Of a DNA stretch of 64,000 nt, positions 34,801 through 45,655 are shown piece after piece. This DNA is from Palaemon carinicauda (taxonomy: Eukaryota > Arthropoda > Malacostraca > Decapoda > Palaemonidae): NCBI RefSeq assembly GCF_036898095.1, contig NC_090728.1:89532475-89596474 (forward strand). The letters run 5' to 3'. Under the pieces are notes generated by a model. The model saw only the letters and a list, made by a program, of their open reading frames with translations, was not told the origin of the DNA and made no database searches. Every line of letters starts with the position of its first letter. Positions within the stretch are counted from its first letter, which is position 1. Made by a program: the position numbers and the translations under genes.

Positions 34801-35541
34801 CTGACCGCTTCCATATTTACTGCCGAACTGTATGGCATATAAACCGCTATTGAGAAAATAGCGTTGGAGAAGGAGGGTAATTTTACAATTTTTAGTGATG
34901 CAAGGAGTGTCCTTCAAGCTATAGAAGTTTTTAATTCTAATAACCCTCTAGTTTTAAAGATTTTAGAATGGCTTTTTATTATTGGACGGAGAGGTATAAC
35001 AGTTCAATTTTGTTGGGTTCCAGCACATGTAGGTGTGTCTGGGAATGAGAAGGCAGATGCACTGGCTAAGAATGCTGCATCCGAGTTGCTGCCAAGAAGG
35101 TATCCCATTCCCTGTAATGATTGCTTACCTGACATCAAGAAATTAGTTTGCAAAAAATGGCAATAGCAATGGGATAGCCTAGATGGCAATAAAATGCGAG
35201 AGGTAACAAATGACATATCTCCTTAGAGGTATAATATGATGCCTCGAAAATGGGAGACGTCTCTTTGTCGTCTCCGTATTGGTCACACTGGGTCGACACA
35301 CGAGTTTCTGCTGAAGGGCCAACAGCGACCGCATTGTGACGACTGTCTAGTACCTCTAACAGTAAGGCATTTGTTGACCGAATGCCCCAATTATAACAAC
35401 TTAAGGAATAGATATTTGTTTGAGGCTCGAAGTGAGGGTGGCAGGTTCATCCTTGCCAAGATTCTTGGAAATGATGTGTCCTACCATGCAAGTGGCATTT
35501 TTAGATTTATTTCAGAAGCAGGTCTTCTGAAAAATATTTAA
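31842..35541 (+). pseudogene. I-like LINE copy 2 ORF2: endonuclease, RT, RNase H
   Basis: Endonuclease motifs are Q-W-N-C-Q-G-L-R, C-L-Q-E-T, L-L-G-D-M-N-G-R-H-P-L-W and T-S-D-H-A-P-I-I. RT keeps P-Q-G-S-V and F-V-D-D (codons 33828-33839). Damage includes TGA stops near 31968, 33177 (within the G-P-D-G motif) and 33355, and frameshifts near 32845 and 34210. The first RNase H catalytic Asp is Glu here (GAG 34726-34728; copy 1 has GAT). Stops also occur at 34840, 35164 and near 35223. The order endonuclease, RT, RNase H, C-terminal C/H motif matches copy 1. Confidence 0.85.
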
Positions 35542-35766
35542 CTTTTATGACATTCAACTTTCATGATTTTAATTGAATACTCTTTTATTTTTTATTTTAT
35601 TTTATTTTTTATTTTTGTATACATAAATTAAATGTTACCGGCGTCAATGACCTTAGATGTCAGGATGCCTGAAAACTTTAAATCAATCAATCAATCAATC
35701 CTGGGACACTTCTTCAATTTCTTCTGAAGGCATAGTAGCAGGAGGAACTGGCTCTTTTTTGCGAGG

Positions 35767-37506
35767 CTAGAAGAACATTGTGATCGGAAGTTGCTGCCGC
35801 TGCTTCTTTTTTCGCTCGAAGAGCATCCTGTAGGGAGTCATGTCTTCATCAATTTTGTTGCAGAATTGCATAGAACGAACCATATCCTTGTCCCACTCTT
35901 GCGACAATTCTTTCAACTCCTTCGCAAGGTTGCAGTGCTTGGCAAGCCGTTCTAATGTTAAGCCCGTTTCTTCGACATTTTCTTGGGTCTCTTCCTGTGC
36001 TTCACTGTCTTCTTCACTGGCCGATTTCGTCAGGTCTTTGAGGTCTGCGTCAGTTAGCGACGGGGAATGGCAGTCCAACAACTCATCGACGTCTTCAGTC
36101 GTCATGTCGCCAAACCCGTCACCTCCAATTATCGCAGCCAACTGCACAGATTTCCGTATTGCAGTGTTGAATCTCAGCAGTTGTAAATCCCTCGTCATCG
36201 TAAACAATCTGGGGCCACAACTTCTTCCAACTTGCATTAACAGCAGCAGGTTTCATTTCTTTCAGTGCCTTCTGGATGTTCTGCAGGCACTTGGCTATTG
36301 TGTACTTCTGCCAGTACGCCTTCAAATTGAATATTTCATCCTCATCATCTTGGGCAGCATCCACACATGCAACGAGGTCCGCCAAGGTATTCTTCGTGTA
36401 GAGGGCCTTGAACGCCCTGATAACCCCCTGATCCATAGGTTGAATTAATGACGTTGTGTTGGGTGGCAGGAACTCAACCTGAATGCCCTCATGCGACAGA
36501 TCAGTTGCGTGTCCACCAGCGTTATCCATAAGGAGAAGGATCTTAAATGGCAAGCCCTTCTCTAAGAGATATTTACTGACTTGCGGGATAAAACACTGGT
36601 GGAACCAGTAATCCATGCTTTTGGATTATGCATCCAGTACACGGGAAGGAGATTCTTATTTTTTTTTTTCAAAGCGCGAGGGTTTTTCGATTTGTAAATA
36701 AGCCCCGGCTTTAGCAAAAATCCAGCAGCATTGCCACACATCACGAGGGTAACACGATCTTTGAATGCTTTAAAGCCAGAGGCTTTGGCTTCTTTGAACA
36801 GGAAAGTTCGCGACGGCATTTTCTTCCAAAACAAGCCGGTCTCATCCATATTAAACACTTGTTCGGGCTTGTATCCACCTTCAGTGATAATGTTCTTAAA
36901 TGTCTCATTCACGTAAGTTTCAGCAGCGGTAGTGTCAGCGGAAGCAGCCTCGCCATGCAGGGAAATGCTTTTCAGGCCGAAGCGTTTCTGAAACTTCGCG
37001 AACCATCCTTTGCTGGCGGAAAAACGTCGTTTCTGAGGCTGGGAATCAGTGGATGTCCCTGCTTGAGGTTCAGCTAGTACATCATCTTTGTCTTCTTCAG
37101 TATGGTCGCCATCGTCGTCTTGAGGTTCCTTTGCCGCAAAATTCTCATACAAACCCAAAGCCTTGGTTCGGATGGTATTCGTATCCAAGGCTATGTTCTT
37201 CTTCCGGCAGTCGGCAATCCAGAGGACGATCGTTTTATTACGAGCGGTAACAACTCGCTTCGCTGACCTGCTAAAGGTGATGGCAGCCGTCTTTCTAATG
37301 TTCGCCTTGTCCTTCTTAATGTAGCGAACGGTGGATTCGTCCTCTCCAAAATGGCGAGCTGCGGCCGCGTAACTTCTGCCTTCTTTCAATATATTGAGAA
37401 GTGTCACCTTCTCAGCAATCGTCATCATTTTTCGGTGGCGTTTAGGCTCACTACCAGCCTTAGTAGAAGCAAAACACTTGGGAGCCATTGAACGCTCGGG
37501 AGCCAT
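35767..37506 (-). pseudogene. Tigger-A transposase (HTH, CENP-B type, DDE)
   Basis: ATG 37506 starts a frame with a psq-type helix-turn-helix (I-A-E-K-V-T-L-L-N-I-L-K-E-G; A-A-R-H-F-G-E-D-E-S-T-V-R-Y-I), a CENP-B HTH (A-S-K-G-W-F-A-K-F-Q-K-R-F-G-L) and the first catalytic Asp in N-M-D-E-T-G-L-F-W-K-K. A frameshift near 36600 moves the reading to M-D-N-A-G-G-H and I-Q-P-M-D-Q-G-V, which hold the second and third Asp. Another near 36150 leads to an acidic C-terminal region. All three aspartates survive, but the frame is broken twice. Tigger transposases cut the element out and insert it at TA. Confidence 0.85.
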
Positions 37507-38042
37507 TGTAGGGGTTAAACAGAAAGTTCAACAAAAAGTTCAACCTCAAACAGACACGCACACCACAGATTAAAGTTGCACAGTAATGTAGCACCATCTA
37601 CCCGATGAGAGAGCAGCAAACAAAGTGGCTGCGAGAAGATGCTGCGGATCGGAGAAGCGGTCAAAACACCAATCACAGGCTAGATTACAAAACTTGGTAG
37701 CTGATTCGTCATCTATCAGCACTGGAACCAATCACAGTCCGTCTTACATGCTACGTAGTAGTTACAAATTCAAATATAAGGCACTATATACAGTATGCTT
37801 TACGTACGCTATTTTACGCTTGTTTTGTTGTAGGATATGTACGCTTATTCGAGATGTGATTTTTGCAACAAAGAATATTATTGGATGCAGTACTACGTAC
37901 GTATACATACAAAAGATTCATGGAAAAGATGCACATCCATTACATTTGTAGTAGTAGCCATCAGCAGCCTTACACCATTCAAATATGACAAGTCAGACTG
38001 CATCTGATTTGCGTTTCATGTTCGATTTAATTTTACTACGTA
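37507..38042. other. Tigger-A 5' leader, non-coding
   Basis: No gene is seen. The stretch lies upstream of the transposase start and lacks a terminal repeat matching 28098. Confidence 0.4.
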
Positions 38043-39051
38043 TACAGGTATTGCTCAACTTACGACCTATGCGACATTCGACTATTCGACTTTACGACCA
38101 TTTTTTCAGGGTGATGACGTCACAAGTTTATAGGAAATAGGATGAATATTTCCTCGAAAATAATCTATTTTCATGTATACATATACTGTAAACTGATTTA
38201 TCTTGGTAAATTATTATTTTCTTTTATTGTTAATATTCAGTATTTATTTTCAGTTAAAAATACATTAAGAAAAGTTTTAATATCTGTCGAATTCATGTTA
38301 TGTCTGTTGACGTCACATCACTGACGGAAAGCTTCCGGGCAATACAGTGATTTCCTTCCAATAGGCTAACGCTTAATATTAGTATTTCCATTATCGAAAT
38401 ATTAAATAACGATACAAAGTATTTTGAGGGTCTGTATCGGTTGTCATGAGTACTACGTAGCGTAAATTTGACTGTACGCTACTTTTTTAATCTCTGATAA
38501 TGGATCGATGTTTATCTAAAGAAAATATACTATTAGGGCAAATATTTTCTTGAAAATAATATACAGTATATCCTTTTACATTATAAAAATAAAAAACTTT
38601 TTGTTAAGTTAGTATTTTCTTTTCATTTCTTGCGAGAAACAAAGAAAATGAATTTACATATTTTGCAAGTCTTTTTTCGTAGAGATTACTGTACGTCACG
38701 TGACTTGTGACGTCATGTATCTGGCGGAAGCGTGCTGTCGAACCGTATGATTTCCTTTCATTGTTACAGAGTAATCTTATTACAGCATTCCCATAACCGA
38801 AACACCCAGTAACGATATCAAGTGTTTTAGAGGTCTGTATCATTAGTTATAAGATTAGTACAACTTACCGTAAATTTAAGAAAAAAAGTCTGATGACGTC
38901 ATATTTCTGGCGGAAGGCGAGAGTCAAATCAAGTGATTTCCTTCCGATGTGTTACTATTCCCATAATTGAAACATCGAATAATGATATATAGAATTTTTT
39001 AATAATTTTCAAAATAAAAAAATAATATGAAGATACAACTGAATTAAAAAC

Positions 39052-39138
<87 letters not shown>

Positions 39139-39428
39139 TATATATGCAGACGTAATCAGCCTTGTCCGAGATGTCAGAACGAGTTGACCCCTGCCCTCAT
39201 TACCGACCACGAAACGCCTGGACCTGAAATATCTACGTTCCTGTCAACCGTCGAGAGCTGCTGCGAAGAGTAGTATTTTTTTTTTATTATTAACTACTAT
39301 CTTGACTGTTCCCCTATTTGCTGGAGTGTAGTTTAATCAAATGATTTTCTTTGTTTAGTTCAGTGCTTCCCAAGTACTCAATTAAGAAACATTTACCTTT
39401 GACTAGTTGTAAATAAAATAGTTTTCTT
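38043..39428. repeat. Diverged repeats with four TGACGTCA palindromes
   Basis: At 38046 a possible terminal repeat starts after TA (CAGGTATTGCTCAACTTACG). From there, three related units begin near 38308, 38708 and 38894. Each has TGACGTCA, then CTGGCGGAAG or CTGACGGAAAG, TGATTTCCTT, and cytosine-poor sequence with CCATAA/CCATTATCGAAA. A fourth TGACGTCA is at 38115-38122. TGACGTCA is the canonical CRE site in animals. Whether it functions here is unknown, and no gene lies in this stretch. Confidence 0.6.
39056..39135. repeat. (GA)n microsatellite
   Basis: An uninterrupted GA array of about 80 bases is followed by GTATATATG. Confidence 0.95.
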
Positions 39429-39489
39429 TTGCGATTTTTCTTTCTATATTTCCTTTTGTTTAATTGTTTATTGTGGCTGAAAAATCCCA

Positions 39490-40190
39490 ATTTCATTAAT
39501 CAATTCAAAAGAACCTGGTTCGATCCCCATGAGGATCGTAACACCCTTCAACACATAAGGACCCTGTTACCGAAAGGGGCGTACACAGTCTCTATAGACC
39601 TGGCAGATGCCTACTGGTACTTTCCAGTCAGTCGCCCCCTCTCCTCCTACCTAGGATTCAAGTTACAGAAGACAAAGTATGTCTTCAGAGCCATGCCCTT
39701 CGGACTAAACATAGCCCCAAGGATCTTCACGAAACTTGCGGACGCAGTCGTACAACAGCTACGCTTAGAAGGCGTTCAGGTAGCCGCATACCTGGATGAC
39801 CAGCTGGTGTTGGCAGCATCCAAGACTGCTTGTCTGCAGGCATCCAAGAAAGTGATCCAGTTCCTGGAACATCTGGGATTCAAGATCAATTACAAAAAGT
39901 CTTGCCTCCCTCCAGCTCAAGAGTTTCAATGGCTGGGAATCCATTGGAACTTGCAGTCACACCATCTCTCCTTTCCACCAAAGAAGAGGAGAGAGATTGC
40001 GGGTTCTGTCAAGAGACTACTGAAATCCAACAAGATCTCAAGATGCCAACAGGAAAGAGTACTGGGCTCTCCAGTTTGCAGCAGTAGCAGACCCAGTATT
40101 AAGAGCACAGCTGAAAGATGCGTCAGGAGTCTGGAGAAGATACGCATCAAACACTCGAAGAGATGTACAGAGACCGGTACTGACCTTACT
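39490..40190 (+). pseudogene. DIRS-B reverse transcriptase
   Basis: A DIRS-type RT shows T-L-L-P-K-G-A-Y-T-V-S-I-D-L-A-D-A-Y (39567), F-R-A-M-P-F-G-L-N-I-A-P (39690) and the intact box Y-L-D-D (39789-39800). It continues with H-L-G-F-K-I-N-Y-K-K-S and W-L-G-I-H-W. The frame is lost after about 40050, where stops and frameshifts lead into the RNase H frame. No gag precedes it; to the left are the CRE-bearing repeats and a GA array. Its core is better preserved than DIRS-A, but it is truncated at the 5' end. Confidence 0.8.
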
Positions 40191-40194
40191 ACGA

Positions 40195-41053
40195 TTGCTT
40201 CTCAAGCCGTGGTCGAAAGTCAAGAGCCTAGCAAGGACTGTTCCCTTACAACCACCTCCCCCATTGGTAATCATCCACATGGATGCCTCGACGGAAGGAT
40301 GGGGAGGTCACTCCCATCAAAGGAAAGCCCAAGGGACATGGTCATCCCTGTTCAAGACCTTTCATATCAACATTCTGGAGGCCATGGTAATCCTCATGAC
40401 ATTGAAGAAGCTATCCCCTCACAGATCAGCCCACATCAGGCTGATCCTGGACAGCGAAGTGATAGTGAGATGTCTGAACCGAAAAGGCTCGAGATCGCCC
40501 TACATCAATCACGTGATGCTGGCCATCTTTCGCTTGGCAGGAAAGAAAAGATGGCACTTATTGGCAGTTCACCTACAAGGGTTCCGCAATGTGACGGCGG
40601 ACGCTCTTTCCAGGCTAAAGCCGATAGTCAGAATGGTCCCTAGACGCAGACTCATTCTCCTTCACCTTGGAAAAAGTCCCAGAACTGCAGATCAACCTCT
40701 TTGCCACGAGCGACAACAAGAAACTACCTCGATACTTAGCCCCATACGAGGACCCTCGGGCAGTGGCGACGGACGCCATGTCCCTCGACTGGAACAGATG
40801 TACTCACATCTACATGTTCCCATCAACAAATCTCCAGCTGAAGGTCCTCAACAAGCTGAGATCCTTCAAAGGAACAGCAGCAGTGGTAGCCCCCAAGTGG
40901 CCCAAGAGCAACTGGTTCCCTCTGGTGTTAGAACTGAAGTTGAGGTTGTTTCCTCTATCAAACCCAGTTCTATCCCAACTGGTTCAGAAGTCGACTGTCT
41001 TCGATTCATCTCAGAGAACCCAAAACCTTCATCTCATGATTTTCTCGCCTTAG
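40195..41053 (+). pseudogene. DIRS-B RNase H and linker
   Basis: RNase H begins with H-M-D-A-S-T-E-G-W-G-G (40280), then N-I-L-E-A-M-V-I, L-D-S-E-V-I-V-R and G-F-R-N-V-T-A-D-A-L-S-R (40580). In another frame (40667-41053), the connecting domain typical of DIRS follows: I-N-L-F-A-T-S-D-N-K-K-L-P-R-Y and V-A-P-K-W-P-K-S-N-W-F-P. A frameshift near 40650 separates the two. The order RT, RNase H, connector, recombinase is as expected for the family. Confidence 0.75.
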
Positions 41054-42186
41054 CAGTCAAGAAAAGATTTGGTATCTCAAAACACAGTATCGACTTTTTA
41101 AAAGAATACAAGTCAAAGTCTACCAGAAGACAATATGAATCATCTTGGAAGAAGTGGGTCGCTTTTGTCAAAGCCAAAAAACCGTCGGAAATCTCGATAG
41201 ACTTCTGCCTGTCCTTCTTCATCCATCTTCACGAGCAAGGTTTGGCTTCCACCACGATAACTACGTGTAAGTCATCTTTGATTAGACCTCTTCTATACGC
41301 CTTCCAGGTGGACCTGTTGAACGAAATCTTTAACAAGATTCCGAAGGCATGCGCTAGACTTAAACCGGCAGCCCCTCCGAAGCCCATTTCATGGTCTCTG
41401 GACAAAGTCTTGCACTACGCTTCGAACTTGCACAACGAAGATTGCTCTCTAAAGGATCTAACACAAAAAGTGATATTTTTATTCGCTATAGCCTCAGGGG
41501 CTAGAGTTAGTGAAATACAGTGGAACCTCTACATATGATTGTCTTTGCATACGATTGTTCCAACATCCGAAGTAAAACTCCATCAAATTTTTTTTTCGAC
41601 ACCCGAAGTCATGCTCCAACATCCTATGTAGATCGTTTACGCTGGTAGATGGCAGCACGTAAGAGAGACGCCAATGAGCGTCGAGTGCTCTCTTCTCTAT
41701 TCTTGTGTGTATCGTGTGGTTGTCCTCTGTTTGGTCTGTTATTAACAGTGCTAATTTTCTTCCTTTTCTCACATTTCCTTTTTGATTTTACCTATAATCA
41801 TGGTGCCTAAGAAGCTAAGTTTCGGTACAGGTAGTGGTGAGTAAAGGAAGAAGGCAATTCTTTCATTAAAATTGAAGCAAGAAATTATAGGAAAACATGA
41901 GAGCAGTGTGCTTGTGATTGATATGGCTAAACAATATGGCTGGAATAGGCCTACATCTTGACGATCATCAAGCAGAAGGCAGCCATTAAAGCAGTCAAAC
42001 CATCGAAGGGGATCACCATTATTACAAGACATCTTAGCAATACCCTGGAAGAGATAGAACGCCTTTTGTTGATAGGGATAAAGGACAAGGAGATTGTTGG
42101 CAACGATCATTTGTGAGAAGGGCCAGTGTGATGAACAGAAAGAAAGAAAAAAGTGAAGCAAAGAAAACTAAGATAGCATTAACAAG

Positions 42187-42254
42187 CTCTTTTAAAAAAG
42201 TCCCCTCTCATTTTCTGTTTCTCTCTAAACATAGCATTAACATGTTCTTTAAAT

Positions 42255-42291
<37 letters not shown>

Positions 42292-42330
42292 TTTCTTCGC
42301 TGTTAGTGTTAGAGACGTCTATTATTTTTT

Positions 42331-42397
<67 letters not shown>

Positions 42398-42985
42398 ATG
42401 TTTAGAGTACATATGATTTTTAACAGCGTCAACGAGTTGAAAGACAATTAAATGTAACTAAGAAAGTAATATCAGTGAATCTGAATTCCTTTATTAACTA
42501 AAACAAATATTGATACAAACAGACTCGTGTGCATATGCACAAACACACACACACAGGTGTAGGAATTGCTACGCAGTAGGAGACAGACGGTCGGGGAGGA
42601 GGTAGAGATGGTGACTGCGATAACGTACTGTAACTCATCACTGAAAGTGATGAAAATTAAAAATCAAAAGAAAACTTAAAAAAAAAAATATGAATGAAAA
42701 TGAAAAAAAAAAAATAAGCTAAGTTAGATTAAAGTATCTGTAGTGTAAGTTACGGTATGTTATCGCAGTCACCATCTCTACCTCGTAGCTGATTGTGTCT
42801 CCTCCTGCGTAGGAATTCCTCCACCTGTGTGTGTGTTTGTGCATATGCACACGAGTGTGTTTGTATCTATTTGTTTTAGTTAATAAAGGAATTCAGATTC
42901 GCTGATATTGCTTTTTTTAGTTACATTTAGTTCTCTCAACATGTTGACGCTAATAAAAATCATAGGTACACAACACATTTTTGTT

Positions 42986-43062
<77 letters not shown>

Positions 43063-43093
43063 GAAAAAAATAATAGACGTCTTTAACACTATA

Positions 43094-43190
<97 letters not shown>

Positions 43191-43250
43191 ATTTGAAGAG
43201 CATGTTAATGCTTTGTTTGGAGAGAAACAGAAATAGAGAGAGGACTTTTT
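42187..43250. repeat. Large imperfect inverted repeat inside Tigger-B
   Basis: Left arm 42187-42655 and right arm about 42752-43250 are complementary in order. Pairs include TTTTCTGTTTCTCTC with GAGAGAAACAGAAA, CATTAACATG with CATGTTAATG, AATAATAGACGTCT with AGACGTCTATTATT, TGTGCATATGCACA (both arms), AAGGAATTCAGATTC with GAATCTGAATTCCTT, and GTAGAGATGGTGACTGCGAT with ATCGCAGTCACCATCTCTAC. The loop is about 100 bases and A-rich. GA arrays in one arm face CT arrays in the other. Confidence 0.8.
42989..43187. repeat. (CT)n, (GA)n and (GT)n arrays
   Basis: CT array at 42989-43062, GA at 43097-43140, GT at 43141-43187. Matching arrays in the other arm are CT near 42261-42287 and GA at 42335-42394. 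Confidence 0.95.
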
Positions 43251-44058
43251 TAAAGTCACCATCTCTACCTTCTCGCCGATCGTCCATCTCCTCCTGTGTA
43301 GCTACTGTATTCCTACACCTGCATTGGCCTGTCTCTAAGGTAAAGTGACAATAAAAACACATTTTTTATTTATTATTTCTTTATAATTATCTTTTTTACA
43401 TCTTTCTTTCATATTATGCAGTTATGTTATTGTTATGTGTAATTATATGTAGTAATATATTAAGAAGTTATTATAGGTTTTTGGGCTGTGGAACGAATTA
43501 TACCAATTACAGTGTGTTCTTATGGGAATATTTGCTCCAAAATACGATTGTTTTAACATACGAAGCAGTTTCTGGAATGAATTAAGATTGTATGTAGAGG
43601 GTCCCACTGTAGTAGCCTTATCGAGAGACGAGGGCCATAGTCAGTTCACAGAAGTGGGAGAACTGAATCTTTTTCCTGATCCTACCTTTCCTGCCAAAAA
43701 CGAGCTACCCACCAAGAATAGGGGTCCTTGGAGAATCTACCCTCTGAAGGAAGATGTCTCTCTATGTCCAGTAGAGTGTCTAAAGGTCTATCTTCAAAGA
43801 ACTTCAGTCTTCAAGGGAGGACAGCTCTTCAAAGGCGAAACCTCAGGATCAAACTTATCCTTGAAACAACTGAGGGCGAAGCTCACCTACTTCATTCGCA
43901 GGGCGGATCCTGACAGTACACCCGCAGGTCATGATCCGAGAAAGATTGCTTCCTCGCTGAACTTTTTCATCATATGGACTTTGAGAGACTCTGCTCATAC
44001 ACTGGTTGGAAATCCACTAGAGTCTCCTATAAACATGCAAAGCAAGTGCACGAGCTGA

Positions 44059-44864
44059 AACGTTTGTGGTGGCGGCAGGTAGTGTTGTAAAACCTGTCGT
44101 CTAGTGCTGTAATGAACAGTGAACTGTTAGGGACTTTCACAGTTTGGGTGAAAAGGTGTTAACACCTTTCAGTGTAACACTTTTTATCAAGGGTCACCCT
44201 GGTGCCCCTAGGACTGTTCTTTATAGGTGTAGAATCAAACCAATAACACCAGTGCCGTGTGTACACTTGTACACAGTGTTGAAAGTCATCCAAAATTTAT
44301 AGTGATATTATCTTAATAATTTTACAATGATTTCGAGTGGCTTTCATAACTAATATATTTCTTCCCTTATAGGTGATAAATATATATGTACCCTTAGAAT
44401 GTTGGCTGTACAGTGTATGATTCTATTTTAATACATTAGTTGTTACATTTATGTTGTCTATACAAATAAATGAAGAAAATGTATTTGCGTCTTCACCCCA
44501 AAAGTAGCTGAATAAAATCAGACAGAGTTTTTGACTTATTTTCCTCAAAATAAGGTAAACACTTGAAAGTGCCAATACATGTGAACATAATTATAGTAAG
44601 ATAATTACATTTGTTCCGACATATATACAAACCTTTTCGCTTCTATTGTCAAGTGACAATTTACCTGCAGGGGGCAGGAAGCTCTAAGATTGTTCCAAGC
44701 TTAGCGGACATGACGGGTAACGGTACCGTCATATATTAGGTGGTCTGGGTGACCATATAGAAGCTGACTCAAGGTTAAGGCACTTATACAAACCCACAGA
44801 TATAATACTTTCAAATAATTCTCTGTTAAGCTTCCATCTGGACGACATGGCTTGAGCCCAAAAA
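44059..44864. other. Non-coding 3' flank of DIRS-B
   Basis: No gene was found. The first 150 bases may be the DIRS-B terminal region; GGTGGCGGCAGGTA recurs from 4160. A fragment at 44832-44864 repeats the right end of the neighbouring MITE (TTCCATCTGGACGACATGG). Confidence 0.4.
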
Positions 44865-45380
44865 ACAAATTTTGAAGCAAACCGAAAAATCTATTTTTGG
44901 GTGAGATGGCCATGTCGTCCTGATGGACCCGCCCTCCTTTTCGAAGAAAAGGAGTGTACATTTGTAACAATCCCCATCCCAAACTACTCTTATCTGTAGC
45001 CACCATGCTTAATTGTTACAAGGAATGGGTAGCCATGTTGGGCCCTGTAGTAGTACGGGAAGGGGATCCACCAGGTAACCTGATAACAGCTCCCCTTCAA
45101 TTTCGCCACTCTTCCTCCTCAGAGCAAAAACTATTCGGGGTGAAGATTGCCATGTGTCGTATCAAGAAATACGTCTCCTGATATTATGCGATATCCTTAA
45201 GAAAATTTTTAAGGATACTCGCGCCAGGAGTTAGAATTCTGGAGACCTATGGTCAATTCTCTGGGAGTATCACTGTAGCTAAATATCCCTTAGAAAGCTG
45301 CCTAAAGGAACCTTCCATCAGGACGACATGGCCATCTCACCCAAAAATAGATTTTTTGCTTTGCTTCAAAATCCGTTTGT
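44865..45380. mobile_element. MITE with about 62 bp terminal inverted repeats
   Basis: 44865-44926 and 45315-45380 are complementary over about 60 bases. The inner 40 (AAAATCTATTTTTGGGTGAG and GGCCATGTCGTCCTGATGG on the left) are exact apart from the ends. The interior has no ORF of note. A related partial copy is at 5180-5485. Neither the target duplication nor the superfamily could be set. Confidence 0.8.
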
Positions 45381-45655
45381 TAGTACATGTAGACACAAGA
45401 AGAATATTTTCGAGAATGCCATATCTTCGGGCTTCCATTCATAATTAGGAGAGTATATTCTCCTTTGGCTGAGGGTCTGGAAGAACCTGCTCGTGGTCAC
45501 AAGGACAGATGGATTGGTTCTACATTAGCCTTCAAGAATAACCTGTCAGTTAGCTAAGTGCTGAGGGCTGGAGCCTGAAAATGCCTGACAAGCTTTACAG
45601 CCCACTATCTGCGGGAGTACTACATACCTAAAACTCCTTAAACACACATTCTCAC
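45381..45655 (+). pseudogene. DIRS tyrosine-recombinase C-terminal fragment
   Basis: Translation from about 45484 gives G-H-K-D-R-W-I-G-S (the H-x-x-R motif; His codon at 45499), T-L-A-F-K-N-N-L and, after two stops, T-A-H-Y-L-R-E-Y-Y, where the nucleophilic Tyr is kept. It is a short relic of a DIRS element, separate from DIRS-B. Its upstream part is missing on the far side of the MITE. Confidence 0.55.

Larger units (their letters stand above)
29294..35699 (+). mobile_element. I-like LINE copy 2 inserted in Tigger-A
   Basis: This second copy of the 6.4 kb element is collinear with copy 1 and has an AATC tail (35680-35699). It starts with CCTCTT like copy 1 but lacks the next 67 bases. Its 13 bp target duplication shows one mismatch. 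ORF1 is less damaged than in copy 1, but ORF2 carries several stops. The flanking target resembles that of copy 1. Confidence 0.88.
28098..38042 (-). mobile_element. Tigger-A, pogo/Tigger DNA transposon split by a LINE
   Basis: The left terminus CAGTGAACCCTCGTTTATCG follows a TA at 28096-28097 and resembles a Tigger1-type end. The minus-strand transposase at 35767-37506 belongs to it. I-like LINE copy 2 (29294-35699) sits in its 3' untranslated region. A matching right terminus was not found; sequence resembling its 5' leader runs to about 38042, where a different terminal-repeat-like sequence begins. The right boundary is therefore provisional. Confidence 0.6.
41518..43609 (+). mobile_element. 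Tigger-B, deleted Tigger transposon in DIRS-B
   Basis: The termini are CAGTGGAACCTCTACATA (left) and, inverted, CAGTGGGACCCTCTACATA (right). TA duplicates lie at 41516-41517 and 43610-43611. A transposase start is visible at about 41800-42115: M-V-P-K-K, then L-K-Q-E-I-I-G-K-H-E-S-S-V-L-V-I-D-M-A-K-Q-Y-G, which is the psq helix-turn-helix, then broken frames. The CENP-B and DDE parts are missing. A large inverted repeat with dinucleotide arrays fills the middle. Confidence 0.85.
41054..44056 (+). pseudogene. DIRS-B tyrosine recombinase split by Tigger-B
   Basis: The N-terminal SAM-like domain reads Y-K-S-K-S-T-R-R-Q-Y-E-S-S-W-K-K-W and F-I-H-L-H-E-Q-G-L-A-S-T-T-I. The catalytic Arg is in G-A-R-V-S-E-I, ending at 41517. 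Tigger-B follows. The frame resumes at 43612 with V-A-L-S-R-D-E-G-H-S, later H-D-P-R (43932-43943), and in a shifted frame G-W-K-S-T-R-V-S-Y-K-H, whose Tyr is the likely nucleophile. With one TA kept, codons join as E-I-V-A-L-S. A late frameshift near 44010 remains. Only this copy may still encode R, H-x-x-R and Y. Confidence 0.75.

Noticed and set aside
43145..43348. Met-Cys-Val repeat protein frame
   Set aside because: It is a translation of the GT microsatellite, without support as a gene.
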